64,000 bases of DNA from Gloeopeniophorella convolvens (GCA_022496205.1 WTXD01000007.1:558001-622000); one strand, 5' to 3'; shown: positions 1 to 11,179, numbered from the stretch's first letter. A program made the numbers and translations. The notes: a model not told the origin generated them from the sequence alone.

Positions 1-554
1 GCACGAGGAATGTAAACACCATCCCATACGTGGCTCCAGGGGCCGTGTCCTAAGTCATGACAAAGCCCGGCCAGCTCCACGCATTTGACGTCGCGGTCGG
101 TAATCCCCAACTCCGGCTGGGCGTCCTTGAGATGCACGGCCATCTGACGCGCCAGATACGCAGTTCCTACGCGTATGTGAAGCGCATAAATTGGAGAAGA
201 GAAACAACAGCATACCTAAACTATGCTCGAAACGATTGTGTGATGCTCCAGGCCAGACATGGTACGAGGTACCGAGCTGTTTGATGTGCCGAAGGCGCTG
301 AAAATGCCGCCTGCACAGGTAGAGAATGATAGATTAAGGCGTGAGGCCTGGGGTGTCGTGGAAGGGGAAACGTACGTATCCACAACATCCCATACATGCG
401 GGCCCATTGTCACTGTCATGTCGTGTCAAAGATGCCGCATATAGTCAACCAACGCGCGCAACGCACCATATCCATGGATATTGTCACTGATGGACCTCAT
501 ATTCGTGGGCTTCCTCGTCCGCTGGCGGGGTTCTGGGGAGGTACTCTCACCCAT
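1..554 (-). CDS. SAMHD1-like HD-domain phosphohydrolase (partial, 3' end outside window)
   Basis: This is the N-terminal part of an HD-domain phosphohydrolase of the SAMHD1/dNTPase type. Four exons can be joined in frame on the minus strand: 554-467, 412-376, 310-216 and 166-1, with introns of 49-65 nt and GT-AG ends. The product shows, in order, [34 protein letters not shown] and [20 protein letters not shown]. The His of RFEH and the His-Asp of CHDLGHG are the metal ligands expected of an HD domain. Members of the family hydrolyse dNTPs or related nucleotides; the substrate here is unknown. There is no SAM domain before the HD part, unlike the human protein. The ATG at 554 lies only about 7 nt from a TATAAAA, so an in-frame ATG at 500 could be the true start. 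The gene is head to head with the PPR-like gene. Confidence 0.88.
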
Positions 555-1040
555 GCCTGCTTTTATATGTGCTCTCGAACGTGACTCCGCCTGCGGGCTG
601 CAGCGTGGCCGATCAACTTCGAGGCGTGACAGGAACCTTCTAGGGTAGGTGACTTAGTGAACGTACCCTAGTTTAGAATGATGGTACGACTGCGACCTAC
701 GCCCTGAGGCGAGATGGTCGTGGATGAAAGGTAGATCGCGCGGGGCGGAGGCGAACGCGTCGAGTATCTCGGAGTCACGGTCGCGTCGCTGAGATCCTAA
801 CTCCGGCAAATGCCGGAACGCGTTCAAAGCAGCCGAGGGGCGGCTTCAGGTTTGTCACAGTGCTTTTCTTGCAAAACCTCACGACACTGCATTACAGAGC
901 TCTGGCCGACTCAGCGACGAGGGATTAGAGTTGAAACGCGAGGGAAGGGGGGGTGTTGCGTCAAGGTGCGTCATTTGCGCGAGAACTTGCTTACAGATTC
1001 TCACCAACCACCAGCATTCTTGCAGCGTTCTCCCTGTCTT
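555..1040. other. Shared upstream region of two divergent genes
   Basis: This 486-bp gap separates the start of the SAMHD1-like gene (minus) from the chosen start of the PPR-like gene (plus), so it probably holds both promoters. Apart from the TATA-like sequence at 561-567, no further gene or repeat is visible. An in-frame open extension of the PPR-like ORF reaches back to 810 but lacks the look of coding sequence. Confidence 0.5.
561..567 (-). promoter_or_regulatory. TATA-like box beside the SAMHD1-like start
   Basis: The minus strand reads TATAAAA just upstream of the first ATG at 554. If it works as a TATA box, transcription would start downstream of that ATG and translation would begin at the in-frame ATG at 500. 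This is positional inference only. Confidence 0.25.
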
Positions 1041-2702
1041 ATGCTTCGTGGGCTGTCACGATGCACATTCGTCAAATTACAACCTCAATATGCGCCCGGG
1101 ACCATACGGCCTTATTCCCAAGCACTCCCTGTCCTCCAGCGCCGCGCGCCCACTCCCCGTCAGACGCTGATGCCTTCTGACGTTGTGCAATGGTCAAGGC
1201 TAGACCAGATCACCTCTTCCCTCAAACGCTCGCTGAAGGAAGGAAAAAATAAGAGCCCTCTTCGGAACTACCGAAAGCGCATCGAATCATTTCCTGCTGG
1301 GGGACGTGCTACACGATTCTCTGCATACGAACGCGGAATCAAAATCTTCCTCGAACACAAGCACTTCAGGGTCGCAGTCGAGCTCCACCGTCAGATGTTC
1401 GCGGAAGGGATATTCTGCTCCAGCTCACTTCGCGCTCAAATTTTGGTCTGCGAAAGTATTCTCTTATCTCCCGACGAGCAACGCGAGGAGTCCGCATCCC
1501 TGTTCGACAAGTTATCACATGTCCTTACTCTCCCCTCGTACAAAGAACGAGATCTTCGCGACCTGTTACAAGTCATGCAAAGTCACCCCTTGATCGACTC
1601 GCACTTTGTCAGCAGACTCGTCGATGAGTTCGTCGTTGCCAAGGGACCGGACCACGAGCTCACGCTACTGACGAACAAGAGACTTATCCTCTTCTACACC
1701 CAGGCTGAAATTATGAAGCTTGGACAAGACATCGTTCCCCCGAACGGTGACTCAAAAGACAAGACCCTCCGGTCCAAGAAGCCGAAGCCATACTCCAAAC
1801 TAATCAGAGAGCTCACACAACGAGGTTCCCTACCCCTTACGCGGCTAGACGCTATCCTTAAACAGATTGCGCAGCAGCAGGTTCCAGCCGACATCCCCCT
1901 ACTCAACGCAATGGTTCAACTAGCCGTGCGAAGACAAAAGTATCACCGCGCGTTCGCCCTGTACAAAACGATCTTAACGCACCCTGCACCTCACATGATG
2001 CCGGACGCATTCGTCTACGGAAGCCTCTTCTACGCGCTCCGGAGTACCCCCGCCTGGCTCAACCCCACCAACGCACCATCTCCACGCCGCCTCTTCCGCC
2101 AGATGCTCGAGTGCCAGGTGTTCGCCATCGACGCGCCCGATGCGCGCACGCACCCCGTCGTGCGCGTCTCGACGCTGAACTCCGCGCTGTGGCTATTCCT
2201 GTTCTCGATGGACTACCCCGGCGCGTTCGTCGTGCTGCAGACGTTCCGCTCACTCGGCCTGCGCCCCGACGTACGCACTTACCGCACTGTCCTCTTCATT
2301 CTCCTCGCGCACGTCAAGCTCGGGCTGCAGCGGCGATCCGCGAGTCAGGCCGCATGGGTGTTGCAGTTCCTCGGCGGGCACGATCGGCTCCTCCGTCTCT
2401 CCCCTAACGACATCCAGGACAAGACCGTGTGCGCGCTGTTGGACTTCGCGCTTGAGGGCGGCAAGTTCCGCTCGCCGCCGCCCAAGCTTCTCCTGAGGGA
2501 TCATCACCACGGAGAGCCGATGTGGGACGTCGAACCGCTGGAGCGGCTGGTGGCAAAGGCGATGCTCTGCGCGATAGACCCGAGGGAGGTCGACATGGAG
2601 CAGCCGGAGCGGACCCTCAAAGAGAAGCTGGCGCCTTACTTTTATGATATGGTGCCGGATCGGCTGTGGAGAGGAAGGCGGTTGCGGAGGGCGGCGGGCT
2701 AG
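1041..2702 (+). CDS. Mitochondrial PPR-like protein
   Basis: A single open exon encodes 553 aa from the ATG at 1041. The frame is open back to 810, but I chose 1041 because the protein then begins MLRGLSRCTFVKLQPQY, rich in Arg, Ser and Leu and without acidic residues, as in a mitochondrial presequence. The body is alpha-helical, with segments such as LLNAMVQLAVRRQKYHRAF, DAFVYGSLFYAL and FRSLGLRPDVRTYRTVLF. These resemble pentatricopeptide (PPR) repeats, which bind organellar RNA. The best repeats lie roughly between residues 290 and 450. Its RNA target cannot be read from the sequence. It converges tail to tail on the SRPK-like gene (139 bp apart). Confidence 0.7.
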   Translation: MLRGLSRCTFVKLQPQYAPGTIRPYSQALPVLQRRAPTPRQTLMPSDVVQWSRLDQITSSLKRSLKEGKNKSPLRNYRKRIESFPAGGRATRFSAYERGIKIFLEHKHFRVAVELHRQMFAEGIFCSSSLRAQILVCESILLSPDEQREESASLFDKLSHVLTLPSYKERDLRDLLQVMQSHPLIDSHFVSRLVDEFVVAKGPDHELTLLTNKRLILFYTQAEIMKLGQDIVPPNGDSKDKTLRSKKPKPYSKLIRELTQRGSLPLTRLDAILKQIAQQQVPADIPLLNAMVQLAVRRQKYHRAFALYKTILTHPAPHMMPDAFVYGSLFYALRSTPAWLNPTNAPSPRRLFRQMLECQVFAIDAPDARTHPVVRVSTLNSALWLFLFSMDYPGAFVVLQTFRSLGLRPDVRTYRTVLFILLAHVKLGLQRRSASQAAWVLQFLGGHDRLLRLSPNDIQDKTVCALLDFALEGGKFRSPPPKLLLRDHHHGEPMWDVEPLERLVAKAMLCAIDPREVDMEQPERTLKEKLAPYFYDMVPDRLWRGRRLRRAAG

Positions 2703-2841
2703 GCGAATGTTATGCAGTTCCATCCGCCACATTCATTACTTGTAGAGCAGTATAGTATACAGCAGTAATCACAGATACCACGCCTTACCAGATAGCTAGA
2801 CCTAATATCGAGTCCCGGAGCACCTTATAGAATCCACCCTT

Positions 2842-4340
2842 CTACAGTTTGAACCACGCATGCTCGAGCAACTGCTTCGCCGTTGCCCGTTGCTCTGGGT
2901 CAGAGACAAGTGCCTGCCGCAGGAGGTCACAGAAATCCTTCAAGTCATCACCCGTGGTGCCCCGGTACTCGTCAAGCCAGTCCGACTGAATGTACTGCTC
3001 GAATGGGCGGTACTTAATCTCTGCTGGACTTCAGCCCTCCGGGTCGCACACGAATAGCAACCAACGACGCACCCTTCTTGGAATCGGACCAGAATTGTCG
3101 CCACCGATCCGGGAGCGGGCCGATCCTGGAGACGTACTGCACGCACAGCCCGCCCATGTCGCCTTCGTACGCAGGGATAAACAGCGACGTCTCCGCAACG
3201 AGTTCGTATAGCTACCCATGCACGACCGTCAGCTCACACATTCAAAACACGGGAAGTTAATAGACCACGTACCCAGCATCCAAGAGGCCACACGTTCGCC
3301 TTGTGCCCCCAGTCCTGCTCGACCGCGCCCGAGGACAGGGCGTTAAATACCTCCTCTGGCGGGCGCAGCTCCGGCGGCGCCCGCATCGCGCGGGACGGCG
3401 CGTCCACCGCGAACACTGCACCCAGAGCACCGAGTGAGCACGGCATTCCAACCAAGGGTCCGGTCCGAGGCGCACCTTTCCCGAGGTTGGTCAGCTTGAG
3501 CTGCCACGGCAGCTGTGCCGCGTCACGCTCGATACGCACGAGCATGTACTTCTTGAACGACGTGCTCGCGACGACGTAGCGCGGGAGCGAGACGTTGTCT
3601 GCGTCCTTCTCGACGGCCCGCTTCGCGGGCATGCCAAGGTGGTCCATAATGGCCGACTCGTCCACGTCTGCCAGCTCCGGGAGGGCGAATGCTATGCTAT
3701 TCGCGCCCAGGTCTGCAATGGGTGAGCTGGACTTCCCGGGCGAGAGTCAGAGGGTTGCGACATACCCGCATGGACGAAGCCAGCCTCGTTCAGCGCAGCC
3801 ACTGCGCGCGTGACGCGCGCCCCGATGTTGCGCGCATGCGTCCACACGAAGCTATCTGTACCCTCTGCGCCGCTCCTGAGCTCGTCTGGGCCCGGGCCTA
3901 CGAGGTCGTACACAAGGACAAGGTGCGCGCCATTCGGTCCATCCACCTTGAAGTTGTCGGCAGGCACGAGGAAGTGTCCGAGTGGATTCTCCTGGGCGCT
4001 CTGGTTGAACTTCTGGAGGATGTCGAGCTCGTTCTGCCCGTCTTCCGCGTCGGCGACGAAAAACTTGAGCGCGACGAATCGTCTACCACACCGCACAATA
4101 GCCAATGAGCACACGGCGCTGTGATCCACAAAGAGAACGGACGACGTACGGCTTCTTTTCGTCTCGAGCGTCTTTCGCTAGCCATACTGTAGCTCTGATG
4201 CCCCACCCGAGCTTGTGTATCACCGTGTAGCGACCATTGTGGAAGGTATCACCTAGATGCACGGGATGGTATCCACCTTGAACGTATCCGGAAAGGGGCT
4301 CGTAGTCGTAGTTATCATCTGAAGAGGAGAGGATATCCAT
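2842..4340 (-). CDS. SRPK-like protein kinase with degenerate catalytic motifs
   Basis: Five exons join in frame: 4340-4150, 4082-3766, 3712-3273, 3211-3073 and 3023-2842, giving 422 aa. The N-terminus (YVQGGYHPVHLGDTFHNGRY) is typical of SR-protein kinases. It is followed by a glycine-rich loop (LGWGIRATVWLAKD) and the ATP-binding Lys in RFVALKFF. The catalytic loop reads GFVHADLGANSIAF: the Asp is kept but the following Lys is Gly. The DFG position reads LTNLGKG, with Asn in place of Asp. The subdomain-IX Asp is Asn in HKANVWPLGC. The C-terminus LLEHAWFKL is the usual end of the kinase fold. The reading frame is intact, so the protein is probably made. From the lost metal-binding residue I infer weak or absent kinase activity. 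Fungal SRPK-like families with such changes are common, so this may not be unique. Confidence 0.82.
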
Positions 4341-4981
4341 TTTGCTTGGGTGATAGTGGAGGTTGTATATGCGGTGTCAGTGTCGATGGTACACCGCCGG
4401 GCAATATACGCGAGCTCGCTTTATAAAAGATGGTTTTAGCGCGCGAACACAACCTGAGCGGGCCCACGAGGGCGAACCTGGGGTTCTGACATAGAAGAGA
4501 GAGGCCACTTCGAGTCAACGGCTTTCCAATGTGGAGTCATCCATCGAGGTCATGTTGTGATGGGCGTGACTCGCGCCCCTGATGCGCCGAGTCGGGGCTC
4601 CCAAAGGGAACATGGCGGGAGTACGTAACCCCGCCCATACTTCCCAATGCGGATGCCGTCCCGCCTTCTGCATCGCCGTTCGAGGTGACTCACAGCGAGA
4701 GATGATGGTACGCAGGCTTCGCAAATGTCCACACCATCGGAGGAACAGATGAAAAGTTGGACAGCAGTTACAAGTCAGTATCATTAGGCACCAGCACCAG
4801 GCATCGTGCACCTCACAACAGCAGCGGGACAGCTCACATCTAGCAGGGAGAACGAAGGTCTACACATCTATGCGCCCCAGCTAGCCCCTACCCCTGGTCT
4901 CCTCCTCCGAGCCCATCCGCCAGGGACGACGATGAATCATACACGACTACTAACCAGAGTCAGCAAAAACGCCCGGACCCG
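4341..4981. other. Intergenic region, no gene recognised
   Basis: This region lies upstream of the SRPK-like gene (minus) and downstream of the 4982-6593 gene (minus). No convincing coding sequence is present. Part of it (to about 4886) may hold a last small exon of the next gene: a strong donor GTGAGC after the codons for HP, a CTGAC branch site and an acceptor at about 4936 would replace the stop at 4982 with about 19 further codons ending GGGDQG. Confidence 0.35.
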
Positions 4982-6593
4982 CTAGGAGGCGCGCTCACCT
5001 GGATGCTGCATCTGCACATGGCCCCCGTCGCCCGGCGGGCCCTGCCCCGAGCCCGACGGTATGCCCGCGCCGAGCGCGGCGTGCTGCTGGCGCTGGTCGG
5101 GCCCGTCCTCCGGCGTGGGCGGCACGAGCGAGCCCATCACCGGCGGCTCCGTGGTTTCTCCCTCTTCGCGCCGCAGGGGCATGTGCCGCAGCGGCACCTG
5201 CATCACGCCCCGCATATGGCCCATGTCGGCCTCCGGCGCGAGCTGCATGCTCGGCCCCGGCGCGCGGCCTTCGACACGCCGCACGAACTCGCCCCACATT
5301 GCGCGCTCGTCGCGCCCGAGCTTGATGAACGACGCGCGCAGGTCCTCGTCCGCGCGGCGCCACACCGCGCGGTGCCGGCACACCGTGCTCTTCACATAGC
5401 GGCAGCCGAAGACGCGCTCGAACGCGGCACGCTGGGTCAGGGAGGGTATCGCGCTGGCAAGCCCGTCCATCTGGTCGAAGCCTGCGGACACCTCCTGGAC
5501 GCTGTAGTCGTTTGGCCAGCGCTTGAGCGGCGGGTGTGGATGGTGCGGTATAGGCGCCCTTGACGCAGCGGGCGGGGACCGCGCTGGCGAATGTCCGAGC
5601 GCATTGTTGGCCGCGGCCGGCGTAGGCTCGGAAGGTGGCCCGGCATACATGCCCATCTGGTTATAGGCATAGGGCTGCTTCGGGATGGCGCCGGCGCTTG
5701 GGGGAGGGGAAGTCGTCGTCTGAATCTGGGATTGCGTATTGGTCGCGTGAATGGGTATGGCCTGTCCTTGCACGCGTTTTGGGGTCGATAGGTTCTGTGG
5801 GTAGTGTTGTGTTGGCGTCACGGGTACCCCGTATTGGGGTGCTTGATGAGCTGGCACGGCTTGCTGTGTTTGGGGATATATGCCATCCATAACGTAGTAT
5901 TTGTTGGGCGGAGTGGAGTCAGGCGTCGACTCGGGTGCCCTGCGCTTGAGAGAGGTCGTTGGTGTCTGAGGCGGATAGATGCCTTTTACGTTCGGGTCCA
6001 CTCGAGGTTGAGAGGCAATTTCCTCCTGGAGGCCGGGACATTCTTCCTCGGCCAATCCTTCCAATAAGCTCTTCCGAAGCCTATAGAGAACGCGCTGCTC
6101 GGACGCTACAAGCCTAACAGTTTCGATCATATGTTGTTCCCATTGTGCGGTGGTTGCATTATATGCGTCGATGAAGGAGTTCTGCGTGAGCGAGAGCGAC
6201 GAGAGGAGCGAAGGAAATTGCGAGAGCTGCAGAAATGGAAATGTGGGCAGAGGGTGTAGTAGGCGGAGTGGCGTCGCATGAGCCTAGCCAGTTTCAAATG
6301 CAATGATTCGGCAAGAACGACGCGGAGTGTTCAGCGGATCCAAGCAAGCCAAGCACACGGATACTTACCTTGTACCAGATCACCAGCATCACGGAACGTT
6401 TATAGAGCTCTTCACTCTGACTTGGCCCAGGCGGCTGGGCATGAGTTGTACCTCCGTTGAGGTGGTGAGTAGATTCCGTTGGGTAGACGGAGGTTTGTGC
6501 CTGCCGATCGTCATGAATACCGACGACAATGCGCTCAAAAAAGAGACTGACGGAGGACGGGATAGCCTGGGTCATCGTATGTGCCTGTTCCAT
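4982..6593 (-). CDS. Unrecognised Pro/Gln-rich nuclear-type protein
   Basis: I do not recognise this protein. Two clear exons are 6632-6369 (start ATG assumed at 6593) and 6226-4982, joined in phase 0, giving about 489 aa. The N-terminal third is helical (MEQAHTMTQAIPSSVSLFF; LSQFPSLLSSLSLTQNSF; RVLYRLRKSLLEGLAEEEC). The middle is rich in Pro, Gln, Thr and Tyr and looks disordered. Around residues 310-410 is a compact segment rich in Trp, Arg and Phe (FERVFGCRYVKSTVCRHRAVW; DERAMWGEFVRRVEGR) that could be a DNA- or protein-binding domain. An upstream exon ending GPNGETL with a GTGAGT donor (about 6730-6800) splices in frame to 6632, so the true start may lie further 5', where the laccase-associated duplication begins. 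It could be a transcription or chromatin factor, but nothing proves this. Confidence 0.55.
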
Positions 6594-6632
6594 ATCAAGG
6601 TAACGTTGGAATGGCGAGTAGAGCAAGTCAGA

Positions 6633-7132
6633 CTGAAGCGGGGCATTGTGAGAGAGGAAGACGAGACAAGCGAAGCGTGAGAGGCGAGGAGGACAGAGAT
6701 GCTGAGGGCATACGGACTCACCAAGGTCTCTCCGTTGGGGCCCACGGACGGCGGACGAGGGATGCGCGTGGCTGTGTCGCTCGTGGACCCACGCTTACTC
6801 AGCCTTCTGGTCCACCACGCTCTCGGCTCGACCTTCCTTGCTACACACTGGACCACCCCGCTGCTTATGAGAGCACCGGTCCCTAGTCCCTCCCTCAATC
6901 TCCGACTCAAGCCCTTTCGGACACAAATTCGAGCACCCCGGGATTCAGAAAAGCGATGTGTTGTATAATTCAGTATTAATAAGATCGTGCATTATTCATT
7001 GTAAGGTAGTATGTGACCAACGAATCAGCGAAGGGATCGAAGAATGATCGTAGCAAAAGAGTCCACAGCGAAACCAAAGCAAAACCGCCCTCCGTTTAGA
7101 CCAGACAGGTATTAGTCATCTCCGGAAGACCT
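6633..7132. other. 5' region of the 4982-6593 gene and 3' flank of laccase 1
   Basis: A probable non-ATG upstream exon of the unrecognised gene ends at about 6730. From 6809 onward the sequence is shared with the second laccase block (12277-12351 and 21044 onward). It includes the sequence accggtccct at 6875-6884, which in the other copy is the 10-bp target site of the MULE insertion. No other gene is seen. Confidence 0.5.
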
Positions 7133-9506
7133 TCATTGTCCGTGTTCGTGTCCATGGCCAAGATCCGTCTGCGTTCCGTTGAATTGATTGTACCGGGGGC
7201 ACAGTTGCTTCCAATCCTCTAAGATGAAGTAAGAAAGTGAGTGTGCCTCCCGGACACAAATGCGAAGGGTCCGCACCGGAAATCACGGCCGTGGACGGGA
7301 CGTTAGGAACGTCCTCGGCGAAAACAGCAGCGAAGCCGCTAGTAGAAGATTGTGAGCCATTCGAGTATGCATATGGGCTATCGAGTGACTTACGCGGAAA
7401 GATGCCAGTCGATATGGCAGTGCAAGAACCACGGCCCAGGGTTGTCAGCCTCGAAGCGGATCGTCACCTCATCACCGTCGCCACCGATACTGACCACGTC
7501 GCGCACGACGGGATTATCAAAGTTGTAGGTGCTGTTCCCGGCACTGCGAACAACATGGAAGGAATGACCGTGAAGATGGATCGGATGCTGCAAGACTGTC
7601 AACAAGGCTCAGGCGTTAGAATGGTCACAGAGACGCACAGGACCACCGGTGACACCAGCTGGGATGGTCAACTCGACGGAGGCACCACGCTTCAGGGGAT
7701 AGATGCTGCCTTGGGGAAGGAGTTCCTGGGGCTTCTTCTTTCCAGACAGGATCTGGAGCAAGACAGGGATGGGCGGGTCTTTGAAGGTGACATTATTCAC
7801 GAAGAACGCGGACGGCGGGTCGTTCTAGATACGACGATAAGATAAGATGCCGCACGAGCGCGTACTAGCCCCGCAGACTCACGATGGTGACGTTCAAGTT
7901 GATGTTGTGATCAGCCCCACCGGGGACAGGCTTCCCGGGCTAATCGTAATCAGCATCAAAACTGCGGTCCCGCGAGCCAACGCAGCCACCGGCTTACCAC
8001 ACGCGTCCGGGTCAAAGGCTAAAACACAGACGTCCAGGTTCAATGAAACACACAGCCAAACATGTGGGAAATGAACGCACATGGAGGTTCGTTTCCACGA
8101 GCGGTCGCGAACCGCCAGTCTGCTTCGTGGTCGGATCTTCGCGCTTCGCGCCGCGGTACCGCAGGACGGCAGAGTTGACACCGTTATCGGTCGTGTCGCC
8201 GTCCCGGTTCGGGAGAGAACGGATCCCTGTTCATGTAGTGTATGAGCGTCTGCCCTCCATCCTGTCGCAATGACTCAACGCACAGTAGTTCGAGACAGGC
8301 TGATTCGCATTCAGCTGTGTCGTGACGTCAGTGCATGCTCAAGATCAAGGCGACAAGGCACGCATCGAGTGCTTACCACAAACGAGTAACGCTGACCCGC
8401 AAAGATCTGGATCTGGTCCACGATCAAGGGCTGCACGTTGATTCCATCCACTTCAATGATTGTAAGGAGGTGGTTGTCGATCGAGAACGTGAAGTTGGGA
8501 TCGCAAGAGATAGAGACAAGCCGGAAGCGATACCTAAACAACAGGTCAGTGATCTACTCCTGTGAAGATGAGGGCACAGGCGCAGGCGGACCTCTTGCGT
8601 TGTTCCACATTGACAACCGCAAGATCCGTGGAAGGACCACCGGCCCAGCGGCCGGCGCCGTTGATGAGCGTCGAGTTGAACGCAGGGGGCCCAGGAGGCT
8701 GGTTGCGCGACAGGTAATGGTACCAGTCAGCGAGGGTGATGATAGTGGAATCTGGCGTATGCAATTTAAGGGGCCGAGATTCAGAGCCACAGACTCGGCG
8801 ACTTACCGTCATCGACGTCGTACAGACCCGCATGGGGATCATGAGGATCGCGTACAACAAGCACACCACGCAGACCATCGCAGTACTGATTCGCGAAGTG
8901 GCTGTGGTACCAGAAGGTACCCTATTCCCGGCGTCAGTTCGTGTATTGGGTTCATAACACGCCAACACCTACTGCCTGATCAGGAACAGGGAATTTGTAC
9001 AGGAATGAGTCGCCGGGCGTGATAGGGCATTGCGTCACGGAGGCAGCACCGTCGAACGCGTTGTGCCCGTGCTGGTCGATGCCGTGCCAGTGCTGGATGA
9101 ACACGTTAGCTGGTCACATTCAGGTTGACAGGATCCAGAATACACACGATGGAGGTGAAGACGTCCATGTCTGTGTCATGGAGTTGATCGATGACATTAA
9201 CACTGAAGGTGTCTCCCTGCGGCCCAATCACGTCAGTGTTTACTTCATGAGTAGCTTCATCTTGGAACTGACCTTCTCTCCTGCGATAGTAGGTCCCGGG
9301 AATGTGCCACCAGCGAGGACGGTGCTGAGAGGCACAATGAGTATCGAACAGAAGATGAACGTCTGGTCTATTACTTACGGCCGCTCGAAGCCATCGGGAG
9401 CGATGACCTTGTTAACTATGCGTAAGTCGGTCTTGGGACCAATAGACGCATTCGCGCTGCCCGAAAGAAATAAGGCAAGAGACACAAAGGGGAATAAGTT
9501 AAGCAT
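7133..9506 (-). CDS. Laccase 1 (multicopper oxidase, secreted)
   Basis: Laccase oxidises phenols and reduces O2 to water at four copper ions, outside the cell. Fifteen short exons can be joined in frame on the minus strand, giving about 527 aa. Residues 1-21 form a signal peptide (cleavage after SANA). Copper motifs are all present: L1 [15 protein letters not shown] (about 84-98), L2 [16 protein letters not shown] (about 124-139), L3 [10 protein letters not shown] (about 415-424) and L4 [12 protein letters not shown] (about 470-481). The residue ten positions after the L4 Cys is Phe, which in this family goes with a high redox potential. The tail is His-rich (LGHGHEHGQ). I found no broken exon. 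It is one of two paralogues in the window; two TATA-like sequences lie about 105 and 165 bp upstream. Confidence 0.93.
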
Positions 9507-9669
9507 TATGGGTCAACGTCTGACGGCCTGGAAAGAACGATGGGCTGGGGGACACGACCACTGGGGCGCCGCTGGGATCGTAGAGGAATAGAGGCGGGGT
9601 AGGCTTATATGCCTGAACGGAACAGATCACGAGTGAAGAATGCCTGAAATGAGAGCGGGATGGGAGGCA

Positions 9670-9680
9670 TTTTATACGCG
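9670..9680 (-). promoter_or_regulatory. TATA-like element of laccase 1
   Basis: The minus strand reads GCGTATAAAATG about 165 bp upstream of the ATG at 9506, directly against the boundary of the inverted segment. The same element is kept in front of laccase 2 (about 23811-23820). A second TATA-like sequence (CATATAAGCC) is nearer the ATG at about 9606. Which one is used is unknown. Confidence 0.4.
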
Positions 9681-9976
9681 TTCCTCGGTGATTTCAGCCG
9701 TGACATGGATATCCGTTTTCCCCGGTGCCAACGACCCCCTCCCGATGCCGACCACCACGATATCGCTGGTCAAACTCGGAGATCTTGGGCACGGGCTGTC
9801 ACAGGGTGCTATGGCGGTGCCGCGCTGGCCACAGACTCGACACACCCAAGCTCCGGGCTGTGGTAGGCGGGCTCTTGGCGATATCGGGTAGGAGCGTCCA
9901 TACCAACAATTCAACAGCCTCGATTGAATGGTTTCATGCGGGTGGATATGTCCGCGCCTTTGTCTCCTGCTTCTTG
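9681..9976. repeat. Inverted promoter segment, copy A
   Basis: This segment starts ttcctcggtg and ends ctgcttcttg. It matches the reverse complement of about 23826-24153 in the other laccase block, while the sequence on both sides is collinear (tttatacgcg on the left; a ggatgttgtgattgag-like sequence on the right). It lies about 175-470 bp upstream of the laccase 1 start codon. Confidence 0.85.
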
Positions 9977-10340
9977 ACCCAGGATGTTGTGATTGAGACG
10001 CCCAGGGAGGAACCCACAACAATCCTGAGGGGAAATCTGTCGTGGACCGTTGGCGGCTATCAACAGACTTGCCATAAAACGTCGGCGGTGGCAAGTGACT
10101 GGCGACTACTGGCACCCATATACATACAGCAACTCGGCAGTTGCACTGGCTTTGTCCATATGCAGTCGTCTCTGCGTCTTTTCTGCGCTGCGGGTAGAAG
10201 TTTAGAGCACAACGTGCTGCGATTCTAACGCCGGCGTGACCACCGAATGACGCACGCCACAAGTCCTGTGAAACAAGCTCCATGCATGGGCACGCGTTTT
10301 GAGTCCATGCGCAGCGGGCACTGGGTGAAGGTATTGATCA

Positions 10341-11179
10341 GGGGGATCGGGCCGGCAGGCCGGCACCGGGGGTTAGGTAGTTAAGTTAGTCCGGTCCGGG
10401 TCGCTGCTATCAGAAATTTGGACCCCCCTTTTACAGCAATAAGTGTTCATATGATTCGTCCGGTGCGCTCGCATGATGAGCACAAGACTCCAACAACTCC
10501 ACTTCTCACGCCAGGCACCTCACTCACGGACGTTGTCTCCGGTTACCCGTCCTTCCCTTTCAAGTTGTAACTTGTGCCCCGCCGTCCCGCTCATTGCCCA
10601 ACACGGGTTCAAGCAACAACCACCCTCGGACTTGGCCTTTCTCGGCTTGCTTGCTCACCGCCACGGCCAAGGCAGCAGGACAGAGTGAGACGACAGGGCT
10701 GCAAGACGAATCGCCGTCATTACACTCCATCAGGAATACTGGTCACCATTTTTGTGGCGCGGCTGTGTGCAAACGGACGAACGATACGAAAATTACTATA
10801 AAGTTGTCCAATTTCTCACACTTTAGGGCATTGGTTTTCGCACAGAGCACCGTCTTCAGCTCCATCCAGGCGGGCAGCGCCTTCTCATTCGTGCTGGACG
10901 TCTTGTCTTGGTTATGTCCGCGAGTTCCTTGGCCGTGGGTGAGGCCGGCACACAGAGCCCCAAGGGCAAGGCATCCGCGCTCATGCTGCACACGTATGGC
11001 GTGATTGGGCAGTGGGGGGCAGCCCGAACACAAACGAGGTGCGCGCAGCGGGGTGCGGTGTGCTGGCAGGCATGTTCTGACGGAGGCGGACAGGAATGTT
11101 CTGTGTGGTTTCCTGGACGCAAATATACACGGATGTTGTTGCTGCTAGTGCTATCACTAGACCAAGGTACTTGGACCAA
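10341..11179. other. Intergenic region, no gene recognised
   Basis: Between the end of laccase block A and the RRP45 relic I see no intact coding sequence, repeat or RNA gene. The open frames here are short and overlap on both strands. Part may be decayed sequence continuing from the RRP45 relic, but no further exosome motif could be read. Confidence 0.4.

Larger units (their letters stand above)
6809..10340. repeat. Laccase duplication block, copy A
   Basis: This block is repeated in direct orientation at 12277-12351 plus 21044-24497. It covers the 3' flank, the whole laccase gene and about 0.8 kb of 5' flank. The left junction is at ggtccaccacg (6809 and 12277) and the right junction near attgatc (about 10340 and 24497). 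Long stretches are identical and the exon pattern is the same. The upstream segment 9681-9976 is inverted relative to the other copy. Confidence 0.9.

Noticed and set aside
7237..9591. + strand ORFs over the laccase genes, and the idea that the laccases are pseudogenes because the minus frames are short
   Set aside because: The minus-strand fragments resolve into fifteen exons with good splice sites and all copper motifs in both copies.
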